64,000 nucleotides of DNA, taken from Aureobasidium sp. EXF-3400. Lineage: Eukaryota > Ascomycota > Dothideomycetes > Dothideales > Saccotheciaceae. The notes beneath the pieces are model-generated. The model searched no databases and was not told the origin of the DNA. It was given only the letters and a program-made list of their open reading frames with translations. The stretch lies in the NCBI GenBank assembly GCA_024195585.1, contig SWBL01000278.1, positions 1 to 64,000 of the forward strand. Direction: 5' to 3'. The number at the start of each line of letters is the position of its first letter. Positions within the stretch are counted from its first letter, which is position 1. The translations under genes were made by a program, and so were the position numbers. This document shows, piece by piece, positions 10,528-22,461 of this stretch.

Positions 10528-11198
10528 TCTTCTCTCTGATTGTTTTGTTGTCTTGATTTGAATCCACTCAACTCTTGTCTTATCCAGGATACTGACAAGT
10601 TCTCAGCAGATCAATAACTTTGGTTCGATCCAAATCGAAGGGCTTTTTGGCTTAGATGCCATTGGGAAGACGTGGAATAGTTTTCGCGTAGAAACTTGGT
10701 TCTAGAACGCTTAGGAAGAACAGGGTGGTAGGTACAATAAGATCTCATAGCCGAGAATTGAGTATATTCACCGTTGTGTTCACGTCGTAAAGGCACACCA
10801 AACATGAACCATAAAATGCTGCTCAAAACGTAAGACAGAGAGCTCACTAGATAGATTGAAGGGTCAAATACGCAAGATCTTAATAGACCAAGCCGACTTT
10901 TATCTATTCTCAAAAGGGTATCTAGCACGCAACTGTGCGGCTTACACAATATTTGTCAACGCATCCATAGCCTCTTTTCCATCACGTCCACCACCGCATG
11001 TTCATTTTGCACCATTCGGTATGACGGCCGTGTGTGGCGTGTGGGCCGGTCTTGTCCGTTGCATGCGCGTTTGAGGCATATTGGGCGCAACCAAGACGAA
11101 GTGCATCGACTGAATGCAGGAGCGCATGTATATTCGAGTTGAAGACCAATGAACCCGGGAAGCTCTCTTTTTGGTGTTTTGGGAAAACAACTGTGCAT
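10528..11198. other. Intergenic between convergent genes
   Basis: 671 bases between two genes that converge (DUF3807-like and TIF6), so mainly 3' UTRs and terminators. Small frames here (for example 10611-10949 minus) show nothing recognisable. Confidence 0.5.
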
Positions 11199-12048
11199 CT
11201 AGTAGAAGGACTCGACCATGGTGTCCTTGTTGGTGGTGTTAATGGCCGAAGGACCCATACCCTCGCCAAGCTTGAAGATAGACTCGACAACGCTGAGCTC
11301 AGTGGCAGTGGTATCCAGACCGGTGACGGCCATCCAGTCGTTGACGACCATACCAGCACCAACAACGGGCGAACCTCTGTTGACGGAACCGGCGACAAGA
11401 GGGACCTGCAGCAGCGAACTCAACTCGTCCTGATCCTGGATGCTGGTCTTGGGGTGGACAATACCACCAGCATTGCTCAAGCTCATGTAAGAGCCAACAA
11501 GCACGTTGTCGGCAATTGTCTGTCTGAAAACCTCGACACCCAAAACGTCGGCAATGATCTCTTCGGTCTCGCGCTCCAGGTCGGGGTGAACGAGGGCGAC
11601 GTGGTCGTTGCAGCAAATGACATTGCCGAGGGCAGAGAGGCGCTCTTCGATACGTTGAATCTTTACGTCGTCGGGTATGCTGTTGCGCAAATGTTGCAAC
11701 TCTTGGTCTGATGTGCTGGTAGGAACGAGCAGACCTCTGCGGTTACCGGCTGTGAGACGACCAATGATGCGAGTACCGGCGATGGTGGTGTGACAGATGG
11801 GAATGACGTCCTGGAGCTCGGCCTCGAAGACGCTGCAGCATTGGTCAATTTTGGTCGTTGCGCAAAGTCGAACTCGCTCATTCTTACCTGTAGAAGTTTT
11901 CGGAAGCGCCGACGGCAACAAGGGCGTAAGAGTTTGTGAGGGTAGAGAAGACACCAACCCTGCGCGATGAATTAGTATTCTTGCGGCTCGAGTCTTTTCG
12001 TTTCGCTGCTCACTCGTTGGAGTTTTCGAATTGGGCGCGGACAGCCAT
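11199..12048 (-). CDS. TIF6: Eukaryotic translation initiation factor 6 (Tif6)
   Basis: Tif6/eIF6 binds the 60S subunit, is needed for its nucleolar biogenesis, and blocks premature joining to 40S until released by Efl1 and Sdo1. Exons 12048-12014, 11959-11888 and 11832-11199 give 246 residues, against about 245 in yeast. The start reads [12 protein letters not shown] and, after the first intron, [17 protein letters not shown]; the rest shows [36 protein letters not shown] and [20 protein letters not shown]. Both introns are GT-AG with frame restored. A long open frame on the opposite strand (11034-11711) is its shadow. Identity is secure. Confidence 0.96.
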
Positions 12049-12591
12049 GATTGATGAGCTTGTTCGGAGTTGGTTACTGCTGTTCGAGGTGAAGAGAGCG
12101 GTGGCGCGGGAGAGAGTGGTTGGTATACGAGAAGGAAGGCGAAGTCGAGAGTGGGTTCGGTTTCTTGCAATTCTCACATGTTCTTTGCCCGCATTTTTGT
12201 ACGAGGACGTCAGGGAAAGCTCGAACGCCTGCGCTTTCCTCTTTTCGGATGCGCCAACTCAGTCTGCTTCGGCCAATCACCATCCAACATCTCCTCTATC
12301 ATCTTGACTCACCTTTTACGACATTCGCTGCAATTGGACACCTGAGGGTCAGCGAGCATTAGACGGCTGTCGGACTGCTGGTGAGCACTATTTCATTGGA
12401 TCACGTCTTGCGTCAGAGTCATTCGCTGCCTTCTGACAACCAATAATTGCACGCGAGCTTGCAATGGTGGACAGCTCCAAGGTCCGCGACATGAGCGAAA
12501 CAAAATGAGATTACTTTTCTTGCTTGTAGTCAAGATCACTATGTTTTTCAACCCAGGTAGCCATACTATCACTTATCCATCATTCCGTCAA
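12049..12591. other. Intergenic: TIF6 upstream region
   Basis: 543 bases between the TIF6 start and the stop codon of the next minus-strand gene. Overlapping short frames on both strands carry no recognisable domain. Expected to hold the TIF6 promoter and the 3' UTR of the neighbour. Confidence 0.5.
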
Positions 12592-15500
12592 TTATCGAGG
12601 TCCTTGATAATGCTGAAACTCTCGGTGCCCAAGACTCTGGTTCCGCCTCCTCCTTCCATCGTGCTGCTGATATTGTGCAAAAGCTGGCCCGGCATTGTTC
12701 GATACCGGCTGTCCGTTGGGTCCAAACCGAGGATCATGATTGGCCGGAAGTATAGGCTGTCCCCCGTACTGTGGTCCATACGCTGGCGGCGTTGGTGGAG
12801 GACGAGATGTTATAGGTGGGTACCCACCTTGTTGCTGAGATGGATGTGGAAGGTTGTGAGGTCCACCATAGAATGGAGGCGGTCCTTGACCTTGTTGCAT
12901 TGGTCCTCCAGGCACTCCTGCAAATCCTCCTGGTGGTGCGTATGCTGTAATTGGAGGGTACGGGCCTCGTTGTTCATAGGCATATGGTGGTGGTGGTGCC
13001 GCTCCATATATAGGTGCCGGACCATACGGCCCTGACTGTGGTGCAGAGCTAGGAAAGCCCGGCAATGATGGTGCAGGAGCTGGCGCATAGTTTGTGTGTC
13101 GAGACTCCGATGTACTGTAAGGTCCGGTTCCACCAAGTCCACTCGATGTTCTCGGGTGGATGCCTGGTAAATTGGGTTGAGACGGCGCTGTGCTTGTTGT
13201 GCTCGCTCTTCGGTCCAGTGGGTTGTAGTTCCGACTCCGGGGCCAAGGTCCGTATAGAGACTTCTTAGGTGCAGGCATCTTGCGTGGCTGAGGATCATCG
13301 AGATCGCCAGGTCTGTCAAGCAGTGGACCGAAAGAGTCCGACGTGTTCCTCAACGTCTGTTGTAAAGGTTCCAGAGTAGTCGAAGATCCTGTCAACGACG
13401 GTCGAGATTCTCTTTCCTCCGTCTTCGCGTTGTCCGCACCGTTGCTGGTAGATTGCTCTGTGGTTGGGATCTGCTGGACTCCTGCTTTGGGCGCGAATTC
13501 AGCTTTGCCTTGCGGGTTGGTCTTGATGCTGTTCACAGCGAGGCTTGACCAAAAGTCGGTAGCAACAGACTTTGATGGTATTGGTAATGACGAAGACGTA
13601 GTCGCTGGTTGCGGTATTGACTCCGCGTGCGACTGTGATGCCACGACTTGGCCTATGGGTGGAAGTTGCGGAAGTCCTGATTGAGGCCTGTGCTCTTGTT
13701 GCTCATGCTGTGTACTTCGTGGGAAGAGGGGAGCGGTTTGTGTTGTCGACGGCTCAAGCACAGCTTGACTGAAACTGATAGGCGTAGTCGTTGGCAGGCG
13801 TGTTTCAGGAGCAGGTTCTTCCAGAGTCTTCGCCGGTGTATTGATTGAAGGAGCTGATGTAGCAACACTTCCAGCACGAGATATACTGGGTCTGGGCACA
13901 CTTAGATTATCCTGTCGCGAGGGTACGTCTGATGGAGGATTTTTCTGGAGTATCGATGTGTTCTCAAACTGTGCAGGTGTGGCAGTGTTGGCAGTAGCTG
14001 ATGCTTCAGCCAGCATTAGCAGACCGAGTGCCTCGTTGTTTGGTATGACTGGAATCGCTGGTGGAGCCTCAACGATCGGTACAGGAGGTGGTCTTGCAAC
14101 CTCTTCTGCAGCTTCTCCCAGAGCAGCAAGAAGCTCTCTCATTTTTCGTTGAGCATCTGCTGCTTCTCTAACAACAGGATCGAAGGTGGTGAATGGTCGA
14201 GGGTCTTCAAGAGCAGATTTCTCGTCGTGCTGGACATGTTCGCGAGCAAATAGGTGCCGTTCGTACATCTCGTTGAACAATCTCTCAGTCTCCAAAGCAG
14301 GCCGACTTCGCCAGTGGTATTCAGGGCCCAGAATACCTCGAAGAGCACCTTTAGCTGTGACTCGTCGGAGTGAGGGAATGACATCGTCACCCTGCAATGA
14401 AGAGTCAGCAGATTCCAGCATGGTTCAAGCCTTTGTGTACGAACCTCGTCATCACTATAGTCATCATCTTCAGCCTGCTGCTGTTGACGCAAAGTGTTGA
14501 GAAAGTCGTGCTTCAAGCGCACAATCATGTCGTCTCTGATGTTTTGAGCAACGTGCTATAAAATCGATCAGTTTGTGATGTTGACAAAAAGCCTCGGAGC
14601 GATAGTGCTTACCTCGAAGTTTCTCCTCCGCATCGCCGTCTGCTCTGCCAGTATGTCGTCCAATCTCCGTTTATTGAGATCTTTCTGTTTCTGAATCCAA
14701 GCAAGACGCCCTTCGAAATTCTCATCAAGGCCGTTTTTGATAATCGGATATTCTGAGAAGGTTGTGTGCGCTTCAGGACTTTTGTGGATGCTGCCGAGGC
14801 TACGCTTCGCGAGCTCAGCGAGAATGGGCTTCAGATTCTTCGCCACTGCCCGGTATGCCATACGCAAATGCAACTGTCTGCGTAGGGCAGCCTCGACCTT
14901 TGGATTGGCATGAGGAGCTCTGCGTCTTCCTGGCAGACGTTTGACCGGCTTATCGCCATCTTGACTTGCTGTCAATGCGCCTCCGACAAGAACTGAGGCT
15001 GATTGCTTAGTTGGCGACTCTTGATCCGCGTTCGAGTCTTGATTTGAGCCGGTCGGAGATGCCGCAGCAGAAACGACAGGCGTAGGATCGAGCGTTGCTA
15101 TGCCAATTTGTTTAGGTAAGGTCAATTCATCACGCGAATTGTCCAAGTCTGCATCTTCATCGTAACCACGCTCTGCGTCATCTCCATCCAATCCTGTTCC
15201 TAGCTCCTCTTCCTGGGAACCCGTGGATTCTCGCGGAGCAGAGTTTTCGGGCTGAGTATCGCCTGGCTGCTCTGTAGTTTCATCTGGTCTCGGTGTTTGC
15301 CCTGGCTGTTGATCTGATTGACCCTGCACTCCATTCCCAGAAACTTCGACGTCATGCATGCTGTCGTCTTCGTCGAAGCTGCCCGCTGCACCGTTTGCAA
15401 TACCGTCGATACCATTGCCTATCACTTCTTTGTCATGATCGTTTGCAGAAAGTTGTGAATCATCAAAACTTTCTACCGTGTCCTTCGGATCATCTCCTGC

Positions 15501-16052
15501 AGCATTTGCGTCACTGTCTACAGAGTCCTCATCATCTTCCTCGGCAGTATCCTGGTCCTGGGATGAATATGACGACCTTTTGGCCTTCCTAGACGGCTGC
15601 TTTTTCGTAGCTGGAGAATGTAGAGCTCGCTCGAACTCATCCATACTTTTGATGGGCTGAGCTACTGAGATATTCTCAGCTGTGACATCTGATGTGCGTT
15701 TCCTCTTTCTGCGAGGCACAGGTGACAATTCGGCAATTGAATGGAGATTGCCACCAGACATGCTCCTTGTAGAGGGCCTGGATGATGATGACTGAGAGGT
15801 ATAGACAGCTCCGGTTGGCGTTGACTTGGACACCATTGAGACTCTTCTTCGCTTTGGATATCTGTCGCCTTCATTTTCGATGGCAGCCATTGGACTGATC
15901 TGTCCGTTGGAGTAGAGAGAACCCCGTCGACTTGATCCTCCGTTAGAAGAAGCAGCCTTGGATGCGGCACGTGTAGTCATATGTAAGGGTTCTGTTGGCT
16001 GCAGGCGCGATGGCTTCTGCGGCGTGGCAGCTCGTTTCCGCCTGAGCTCCAT
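12592..16052 (-). CDS. Large disordered, probably nuclear protein of unknown function
   Basis: Exons 16052-14613, 14555-14445 and 14391-12592 give about 1116 residues from MELRRKRAATPQKPSRLQ. The N-terminal half has several basic nuclear-localisation-like runs (YPKRRRVS, PRRKRKRTS, KRLPGRRRAPH) and a long acidic Ser/Asp/Glu tract. The most structured part is a helical block of roughly residues 395-570, crossing both introns (QLHLRMAYRAVAKNLKPILA, DDMIVRLKHDFLNTLRQQQQ, RVTAKGALRGILGPEYHWRS). The C-terminal third is Pro/Gly/Gln/Tyr-rich low complexity. The layout suggests a chromatin or transcription co-factor scaffold, but I recognise no named domain and give no symbol. The donor of intron 2 (gttcgt) is weak; the joined frame supports it. 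Confidence 0.72.
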
Positions 16053-17278
16053 TGTGGCCGCAGGCTACCATCATATTGGATTACTGAGATGGTCGGTAGA
16101 AAAGACTGAAAGACTTACGAGTATAAAGATATGGAAGCTCCGATTCGCCTATACTGGGCTGATGCGACGCGGAAGCCTTTTGCTAGATACGTGTCAGCAC
16201 TTAGTTGATGTTAAGAGAACCAGGCCATTTCAAGAAGTTTGGTATAGTGCAGGAGTAATACATGCAGCGGACAGATCTGACTGAACGACTGATAAAGTCA
16301 TGTGCTGGTGGAAGAAATTACAGCTTGCCGGCTGCAAAGCAACAAGGAGACCGAGGAACATGAACAACGTGATTCAGGCAGGATTCCAGAAAAGTTGACT
16401 CGTCAAATCATCCCGTAGACAGCAGCGTAATCGGCAGGATAAAGCGACAATAAGGTATCGAAAAATTTACTCACTTTGAATGGTCAAATTGGTCGAGATG
16501 ATGTTGCTTTTGTGCAAAACTTGATCGCCCCCAGAAGAGACAATCTGCAAGAACGAATAGATGGGTGATGAGAATACAAAACGAACATGTATGACCAAGG
16601 ACAAAAGACGGATCAAGGAGCAAAGCCAGTCGACTCTTGAAAGGTCTTGATCATGAATAACATATCGAAGTCTTCTCTCACCTGGACACACACACACCTT
16701 GAGCCTCCAAAGCGAGTTATGCCCAGCCAATCACATACCGGCTAGTGCACTAGCGCCACATCTGGAAGCCGACGGCCACCCGAACTCCTTGACGTGGTCA
16801 GAGACAATCCATACTCCATTCACATCGTGAAGTGCAGTTGTTATGGAAGTAGTAGATTCATGGAACGGAGCGCATGTTCAAGGCGCTCTAGATTATTATG
16901 TCCAGAACCATCAAGTCCTCCACATCCGATGCGGCAGAACTCGTGAAAATCGGACACGGTTTCGCGTGCTTTGACTATTCGTGGAGATAAATGCAACGAC
17001 GGCTCTTTGCATACTCTACTCTTCGAGACGCCATTTTCACGACAAGAAATTAAAATGGCTTTCATCCAGATATGGATTCAGCGATGCCGCGTTCAAGCGT
17101 CAGGCACGTCCGATGTAACACGAAATAGAATCTGCGATTAACGAAAACAATTCCCCGCGCTATGTACCGAGTCCGTTTGGACATGGCGAATTAGAAAAAA
17201 GAAAGCCAAAGTATCATGACCATCGTAGGACCGCCCTGACTGCAATCCGGCTCCTCTTGCTTCCCCCAAACGACGATT
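16053..17278. other. Intergenic, about 1.2 kb
   Basis: Region between two minus-strand genes. Frames such as 16467-16730 and 16841-17065 (minus) are short and show no family similarity. A CA/TG run sits near 16687-16698. It should include the promoter and leader of the 12592-16052 gene and the RAD23 3' UTR. Nothing else supported. Confidence 0.5.
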
Positions 17279-18622
17279 TTATTGCTCCTCGGGATCCTCA
17301 GGCTGGTCAAAGAGGAAGTTGGCTGCAAGCTCCTCGTTCTTGTCACATGCGAAGTAAGCTTGGATGACAAGATCTCTCTCGAAACCAAGACGACAAAGCT
17401 ACCAAATGTTAGCAGATATAGATTGATGCCGATTGAAACCAACTCACTCTCTCGATGGCTTCTCTCTCCTCCTCGGTAACGCTGATAGCTTGAGCACCAG
17501 CGGGCAGAGCAGCGTCGTCATCAACATCCTCAGCAAGAAGAGACATGAAAGCGTCGGGATTTTGGCCGATAAGCTGTGCGATCTGAGGGTTACCAGCGGC
17601 GACCTGCTGGAGGATTGGCTCGAGCATCTGGGGCTGGGCCTGAACAAGCTGGCGAAGCTGCTGGAACTGGGGGTTGTTTCTGAGGAACTCCAGAGGGTCA
17701 CCACCTGCACCTAGTCCAGCCTCGGCACCTTGAGCGGGTTGAGCTGCACGAGTGCTTCCGCGGTTACCACCCTGGGCAGCCTGAGCAGCAGCCTCAAAGA
17801 GGTTAAGGCCCTCATCTTCGGCACCAGTAGATTGTGCAGCAGGAGCTGTGGCAGGAGCTTGGTTCTGTCTAGGTGCGGCCTGATTCTGCTGTTGCTGCTC
17901 TTGCTCGCGTTGAGCGCTTTCGGGAATGCCGTTCAGAAGATATTCGACAGCGCGGTCGGGGTTGAAGAAAGCAGCGCGCATGGCACGATCGATGTCGGTG
18001 CGAGGGAAACCCATGGCCTCCATGTTAGAGATGGCCGCAGCGCGCTCATCGCCAAGGGTGAGGGCTGAAGGATCATTGAAGCGACTGCTCTCGTTCGTAG
18101 CAGGAGAGGGAGTAGCGGGCACGGGGGCGGAAGCGGAGGTCGAAGAGGATGTCGGTGCTTGGGGAGGAGCGGGAGTCGAGGCGGGTGCAGCGGGGGCGGG
18201 AGTTGCGGGTGCTGAGGGTTTTGAAGGAGCAGCCTTGGGCTTTGGTGAGTGTTAGTCGGCTGTCTTTGAGCAATAGGCAGTGAGAAGAAAATACCTTGGA
18301 GGTCATGCAGACAATGAAACCCTTCTCCTCGATCTTGTACGACTCAACGGTCTTGTCGTCTTGCAGGATCTTACCCGAGTAGATGAGCTTTTGTGTCGAC
18401 GGCTCCCAACCCTTCTCGGATGCGATCTTTGACTTGACTTCGCCGATCTACGCAGCATTAGTGGTTGGCACATGTCGTCGTAAGTTATAGACAAAGCGTA
18501 CAGTCTCCGAGGGCTCAGCCTCGATGACGAACTTCTGCTGCTTGAGATCCTCTGGAGTGACTGTTAGTGGGGGGCTTTTACGAGGCGCGGAGTTGAGAGA
18601 GCATACTGAATGTCAACTTCAT
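17279..18622 (-). CDS. RAD23: UV excision repair and proteasome shuttle protein Rad23
   Basis: Rad23 partners Rad4/XPC in nucleotide excision repair and carries ubiquitinated substrates to the proteasome. Exons 18622-18607, 18551-18502, 18447-18295, 18239-17448 and 17398-17279 give about 376 residues. The order is canonical: ubiquitin-like domain at 1-72 ([20 protein letters not shown]), an Ala/Pro/Ser linker, UBA1 near 137-177 ([18 protein letters not shown]), an XPC/Rad4-binding STI1-like segment near 240-300 ([20 protein letters not shown]), and UBA2 at the end ([20 protein letters not shown]). It closes with the acidic tail EDPEEQ. Four small introns fall early and late, as is usual in fungal RAD23. 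Identity is secure. Confidence 0.96.
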
Positions 18623-21087
18623 AGTGTTGGCCTTCTTGTTCTTGTTTCTGTATGTGGTTGTTGTTATGCCTTTGGGAGCGGTTGATGGATCCAAGATTAA
18701 GATCGAGAAGGTGTGATAGTCGTGAGTGTTGTCGAGAGTGTGAAAGTGGCAAGCTGGACGACACGCGGGTTGAGTTGAGCTTCGAGAATGCGCGCCCGCA
18801 AACCCAGAAGCGTCATACGGCTTCACCTTGGCGCTCTCTACCACTTTTCTTCACTCTAACTTGCTCACATCTCAGACAGGGTCCATTTTCTTCCTTTGAC
18901 CGAGCTGTGACAGTTTCTCTTCCTCGACTGAGCTGTGAGAGTCTTGTTTGGCTTTGCTATTTGGTCCTTGTCAGTCTTGTTGCTCGCCATCGGTCCTTCA
19001 AGCCTCTTCTCATTGTCAACCCCTCATTTGCTGCCACCAACACGGCTTGAGTATCCTCCCTATGTGCTATAGACAGTCACAATGTAGCTATTAAATACCT
19101 AGTTGCAATTAGAATGTAAGGCTAGCCACTGAGATAGCCTGTAATGGGGCTCTCTCTGGGGAAACCACATTCTTCTTGAAAGTATTATGCATTTGTATAG
19201 CTACACTGTGGCTGTCTTTAGCACACGGCTTGAGCATGCAATATCGTGTAACACAACCACATGACGGTATAACCAGCAGAAAGGCCCAGCCGCCGTACAG
19301 TCTTGAGAATGCAGTAAGAGTTTCTCCAGATCTGCGATCAAAAGCATTCACTGGATATAACAATTTGCTCCTAATTCTGTGACCTCCGACCAAGCTGCAC
19401 TATAACCAATCGCTGTAATGCGACATGATGCAGACCAGGACAATCCGCCCTAGTACTGTTGAACGCTGACATGCGCCTATGGTAGACGTGCACAATCATT
19501 GCGGTCTTGATGAGATCATTCATTGGACTCGCTATCCTTATTGGATAATTATCCTCCTCCTATAGCAATATGTCTTTCGACAAATGATCCTGCTAGAAGT
19601 CGTGTGCCTATTTCCTGCCAGTACTGCAGGGGGAGCAGCAGCATGGAGACAAATCCAGACTCTACATGCAAGCCGAGCCAGTCGTGTCAACTCATCGAGG
19701 CCTCCACTCCACTGCACCGTGCGACGAGGAAGCAGAAACTCTCCGAGTCCTTGTACCACCTTCAGGCCGCTTCTCAGCAACCGCTCCTGAGCGTCATGTT
19801 CATTAACTGTTGGTTCTGGAATGGACGGCCTTGCTGTTTCAAGAAGCTTTCCAATTTCAGGGTCTTGTCTTCTGACGTTGCCGGTCGCCCAGTATGCTGG
19901 AGGAACGATATTGTGAAGCGTCACGAAAATAGTCAGATGCCGTCGTACACGCTATGTGCTCTTTTTCTCCGTGTGTCTGCATCACCCAAGTTCTTCTGTT
20001 GCAATTTCGATTGCTTGCAAGCTGCATTTTGACTTTGAAAGGCGGCCCCACCTGTGACCTGTCAAAGCTGCTGGCTGCTCAGAAGCTTCGTCGTCGCCAA
20101 CATTCGACGACATTTCTCTAGCAGCGCCGAGCGTGTCAAGTCGAAAGGCCCCCTCCTCCTGCATACGACAACAGGCTAGAGATTATAACAGCACGGCAAC
20201 TCGCAGCTGCACTTGTCTCGCGCCGTCTGCATCTTGGGGAACGGACTTGGATGGTCAATTGCTCAATGCTCGCCAGCCCGAAGAGGTCAAGTTCGCGGCC
20301 GAGCGCAGCCCCCATGCTCAACCATGGCTTTTGGTAGCGAGATGCCGCCGCCGATTGCTAACCACGGCATGGACAGCCCCCAGAACCCGGATTACACAGG
20401 CGTGCAATCCGGGAAGCCCTTGTTGATGATCGCAAACAACGACCGGGCGTGTTGATGGCTTGCTGCCGCCTCTATGAGATAATCCTTGAAGAGATTTAGA
20501 TGAGAATCTCCCTGATTACCCGCAGCAGCTCTCCTTACATATACTCCTTCTATCCTCTGCCTTTCAGGCCTCATGTACTTCTTTTCTCGTCTTGATCATC
20601 ACCAGTCCTTTGGATCACTATCGATTTCATGCATGAAACCGTGCAAGGACTCGGTATGATATTCTAGCGCACATCCCCGACGACCGAGAATCCTTGGCTG
20701 CATACACCATACAACGTTCATGCTTGAGGCTCAAGGCTTGCGAACACAGTCAATCTCGTGTCATCCTGCATCTTCGTTTCTCGCTCAGCTTACAATCGCC
20801 CGTTTCACCTCTTCTTTTCTTCCTTCATCCGTCTTGATATCTCCAACTCTAAAAGCATACTGACAACGTCGGGAGACTGTCAAGTCTGCAATCCTGGGTC
20901 ACATCAAGCATCATCAGAAGCATTCCACTTTCATGCATCTCTGAAACATCTGGATTCGTTCCGTATCTTCCACAACTCTTCGAGAAGACTTTCCACCGAT
21001 TCACCACGATCATTACGCCTCGTGCGCAAGCACATACACTCCTTATATCAAACCCACAATCATTTATTGGGAACCGATCTCTACATC
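18623..21087. other. Long intergenic region, about 2.5 kb
   Basis: Between divergent RAD23 and the membrane-protein gene. Two overlapping frames around 19523-20032 (plus) and 19538-19924 (minus, 128 codons) are the longest. The minus one has a somewhat protein-like composition, but I recognise nothing in it and find no splice-supported extension. The last 300 bases are a CT-rich probable leader of the gene at 21088. No RNA gene seen. Confidence 0.45.
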
Positions 21088-22461
21088 ATGGCATTGATAC
21101 AAAGAACTCCGGCAGGTATCCTTAGCTGCCTAGCAGCCTGCTTCTCTACAACTGCTCTCGCCACCTTCATCACACTATTCGCAGCGTCCGTTCTCGTACC
21201 CACTCCCATACATGTGCATGCAACTGTGGCTGCTGTGTTGGACATTATGGCGATCACAATTCTTTTCGTTTTCGTAGTGTTTTACACCTGCACTGCTCGC
21301 AACCTGAAGTCCCACAGATGGACTCTGGCAGTTGTGGTACTTACGCCATTCGCAGTTGCGATGATCATGTCGATTTACGTTCTCGGTTGGATGTACAACA
21401 ATCTACCACTTATCGAAACACATCGTCACTCTGACAATCTTGCATCCATGGTCGCCGCGGCTTTCGCAATGTGGGTTCTATCGCTCATCACCCTTGGCGT
21501 CTATGGTGGGCTCTATTGGAGATCAAAATCATCTTTGCCCGATTCGGTTCTTTTCACGTCAGATCCACTCCAAAGTTGTATGGATCTCGGAGAGCAAAAA
21601 ACCCAAGCGCTCTCTTTGAACACTCTATCACCTTACTCAGCGAGCTTCAATCGACCAGTATCAACATTTTCAGATGCATCCGAAGACCAATCGACCGGCA
21701 TCAAGTCAACTGTTCGCAATTCCGTACAAAACATCCTCCGACACGGCAAGGGCTCGAAGAACGCAACCAAGCATTCGAAGGAGACTGTGCGATCGGACTC
21801 GATCTCTGAGCGCAGACCTTCGGACGGGTTTGAGACATGGAGTGTCGTACCAACTCCTACCACAGCTGAGGCAACCGACGCTCTAACAGCTCTGCGTGTC
21901 GCACAACCACATCGACTCGAGACCATCCCTGGCAGCAGACCAGTGTCCCCTGCTTACCCTCTTGATGGACCTTTTCCGGAGGCGTGTGAGGAAGACGAAG
22001 AGGCTGACGAAGTGCCCGAATCACCCAAATTTCCTGCTTTTGCACCATCCTTGAACCGCCGCCCGTCACACCAACAATTGAACCAGGATCAGACGCATAT
22101 CCATCCTTTGTTCCGTAGCGATAGTCCTTTGCCCTCTCCCGCTGCTTCTCCTGGTACTATCATCACTTCTTCGCCATTCGCTGGTCAGGTCGTCAGTCCT
22201 AGTGATCCTGCGTTTGGCTCTCGCAGCCGTAAAGGCTCTGCATTGGGGTCGCGACCATCCAGTCCAAACCCCAGTCTCATTCGCTCTGGTAGTGCTCTGA
22301 GTCTACGTAGACCAGCCAGCTCACGGAGCATCAGAGGTCTTGCAGCACAACAGAGACCTCGAGTGGCCATGAGTCCCAGTCTTGGAGACTTGAGAGCGGA
22401 ATGCGACATGTCCATTCAGAAACCAAAGCCAACACTACACAAGCGTGAACGGTCCGCTTGA
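21088..22461 (+). CDS. Hypothetical four-helix membrane protein with Ser/Pro-rich tail
   Basis: A single exon of 457 codons from ATG 21088 (MALIQRTPAGILSCLAACFS). The frame is open further up to 20758, but that part reads like leader. Four hydrophobic spans are clear near residues 11-37, 46-69, 80-105 and 118-145, in a tetraspan layout like many fungal MARVEL-type or SUR7-like proteins, though I cannot assign either family. The remaining 310 residues are predicted cytosolic, rich in Ser, Pro, Arg and acidic stretches (EACEEDEEADEVPESPK), probably disordered and phosphorylated. It is likely a plasma membrane or endosomal protein. No catalytic motif. No intron is needed. Confidence 0.7.
   Translation: MALIQRTPAGILSCLAACFSTTALATFITLFAASVLVPTPIHVHATVAAVLDIMAITILFVFVVFYTCTARNLKSHRWTLAVVVLTPFAVAMIMSIYVLGWMYNNLPLIETHRHSDNLASMVAAAFAMWVLSLITLGVYGGLYWRSKSSLPDSVLFTSDPLQSCMDLGEQKTQALSLNTLSPYSASFNRPVSTFSDASEDQSTGIKSTVRNSVQNILRHGKGSKNATKHSKETVRSDSISERRPSDGFETWSVVPTPTTAEATDALTALRVAQPHRLETIPGSRPVSPAYPLDGPFPEACEEDEEADEVPESPKFPAFAPSLNRRPSHQQLNQDQTHIHPLFRSDSPLPSPAASPGTIITSSPFAGQVVSPSDPAFGSRSRKGSALGSRPSSPNPSLIRSGSALSLRRPASSRSIRGLAAQQRPRVAMSPSLGDLRAECDMSIQKPKPTLHKRERSA

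Noticed and set aside
11034..11711. 225-codon plus-strand frame opposite TIF6
   Set aside because: Lies fully antisense to the conserved TIF6 coding exon; composition mirrors it and no domain is visible.
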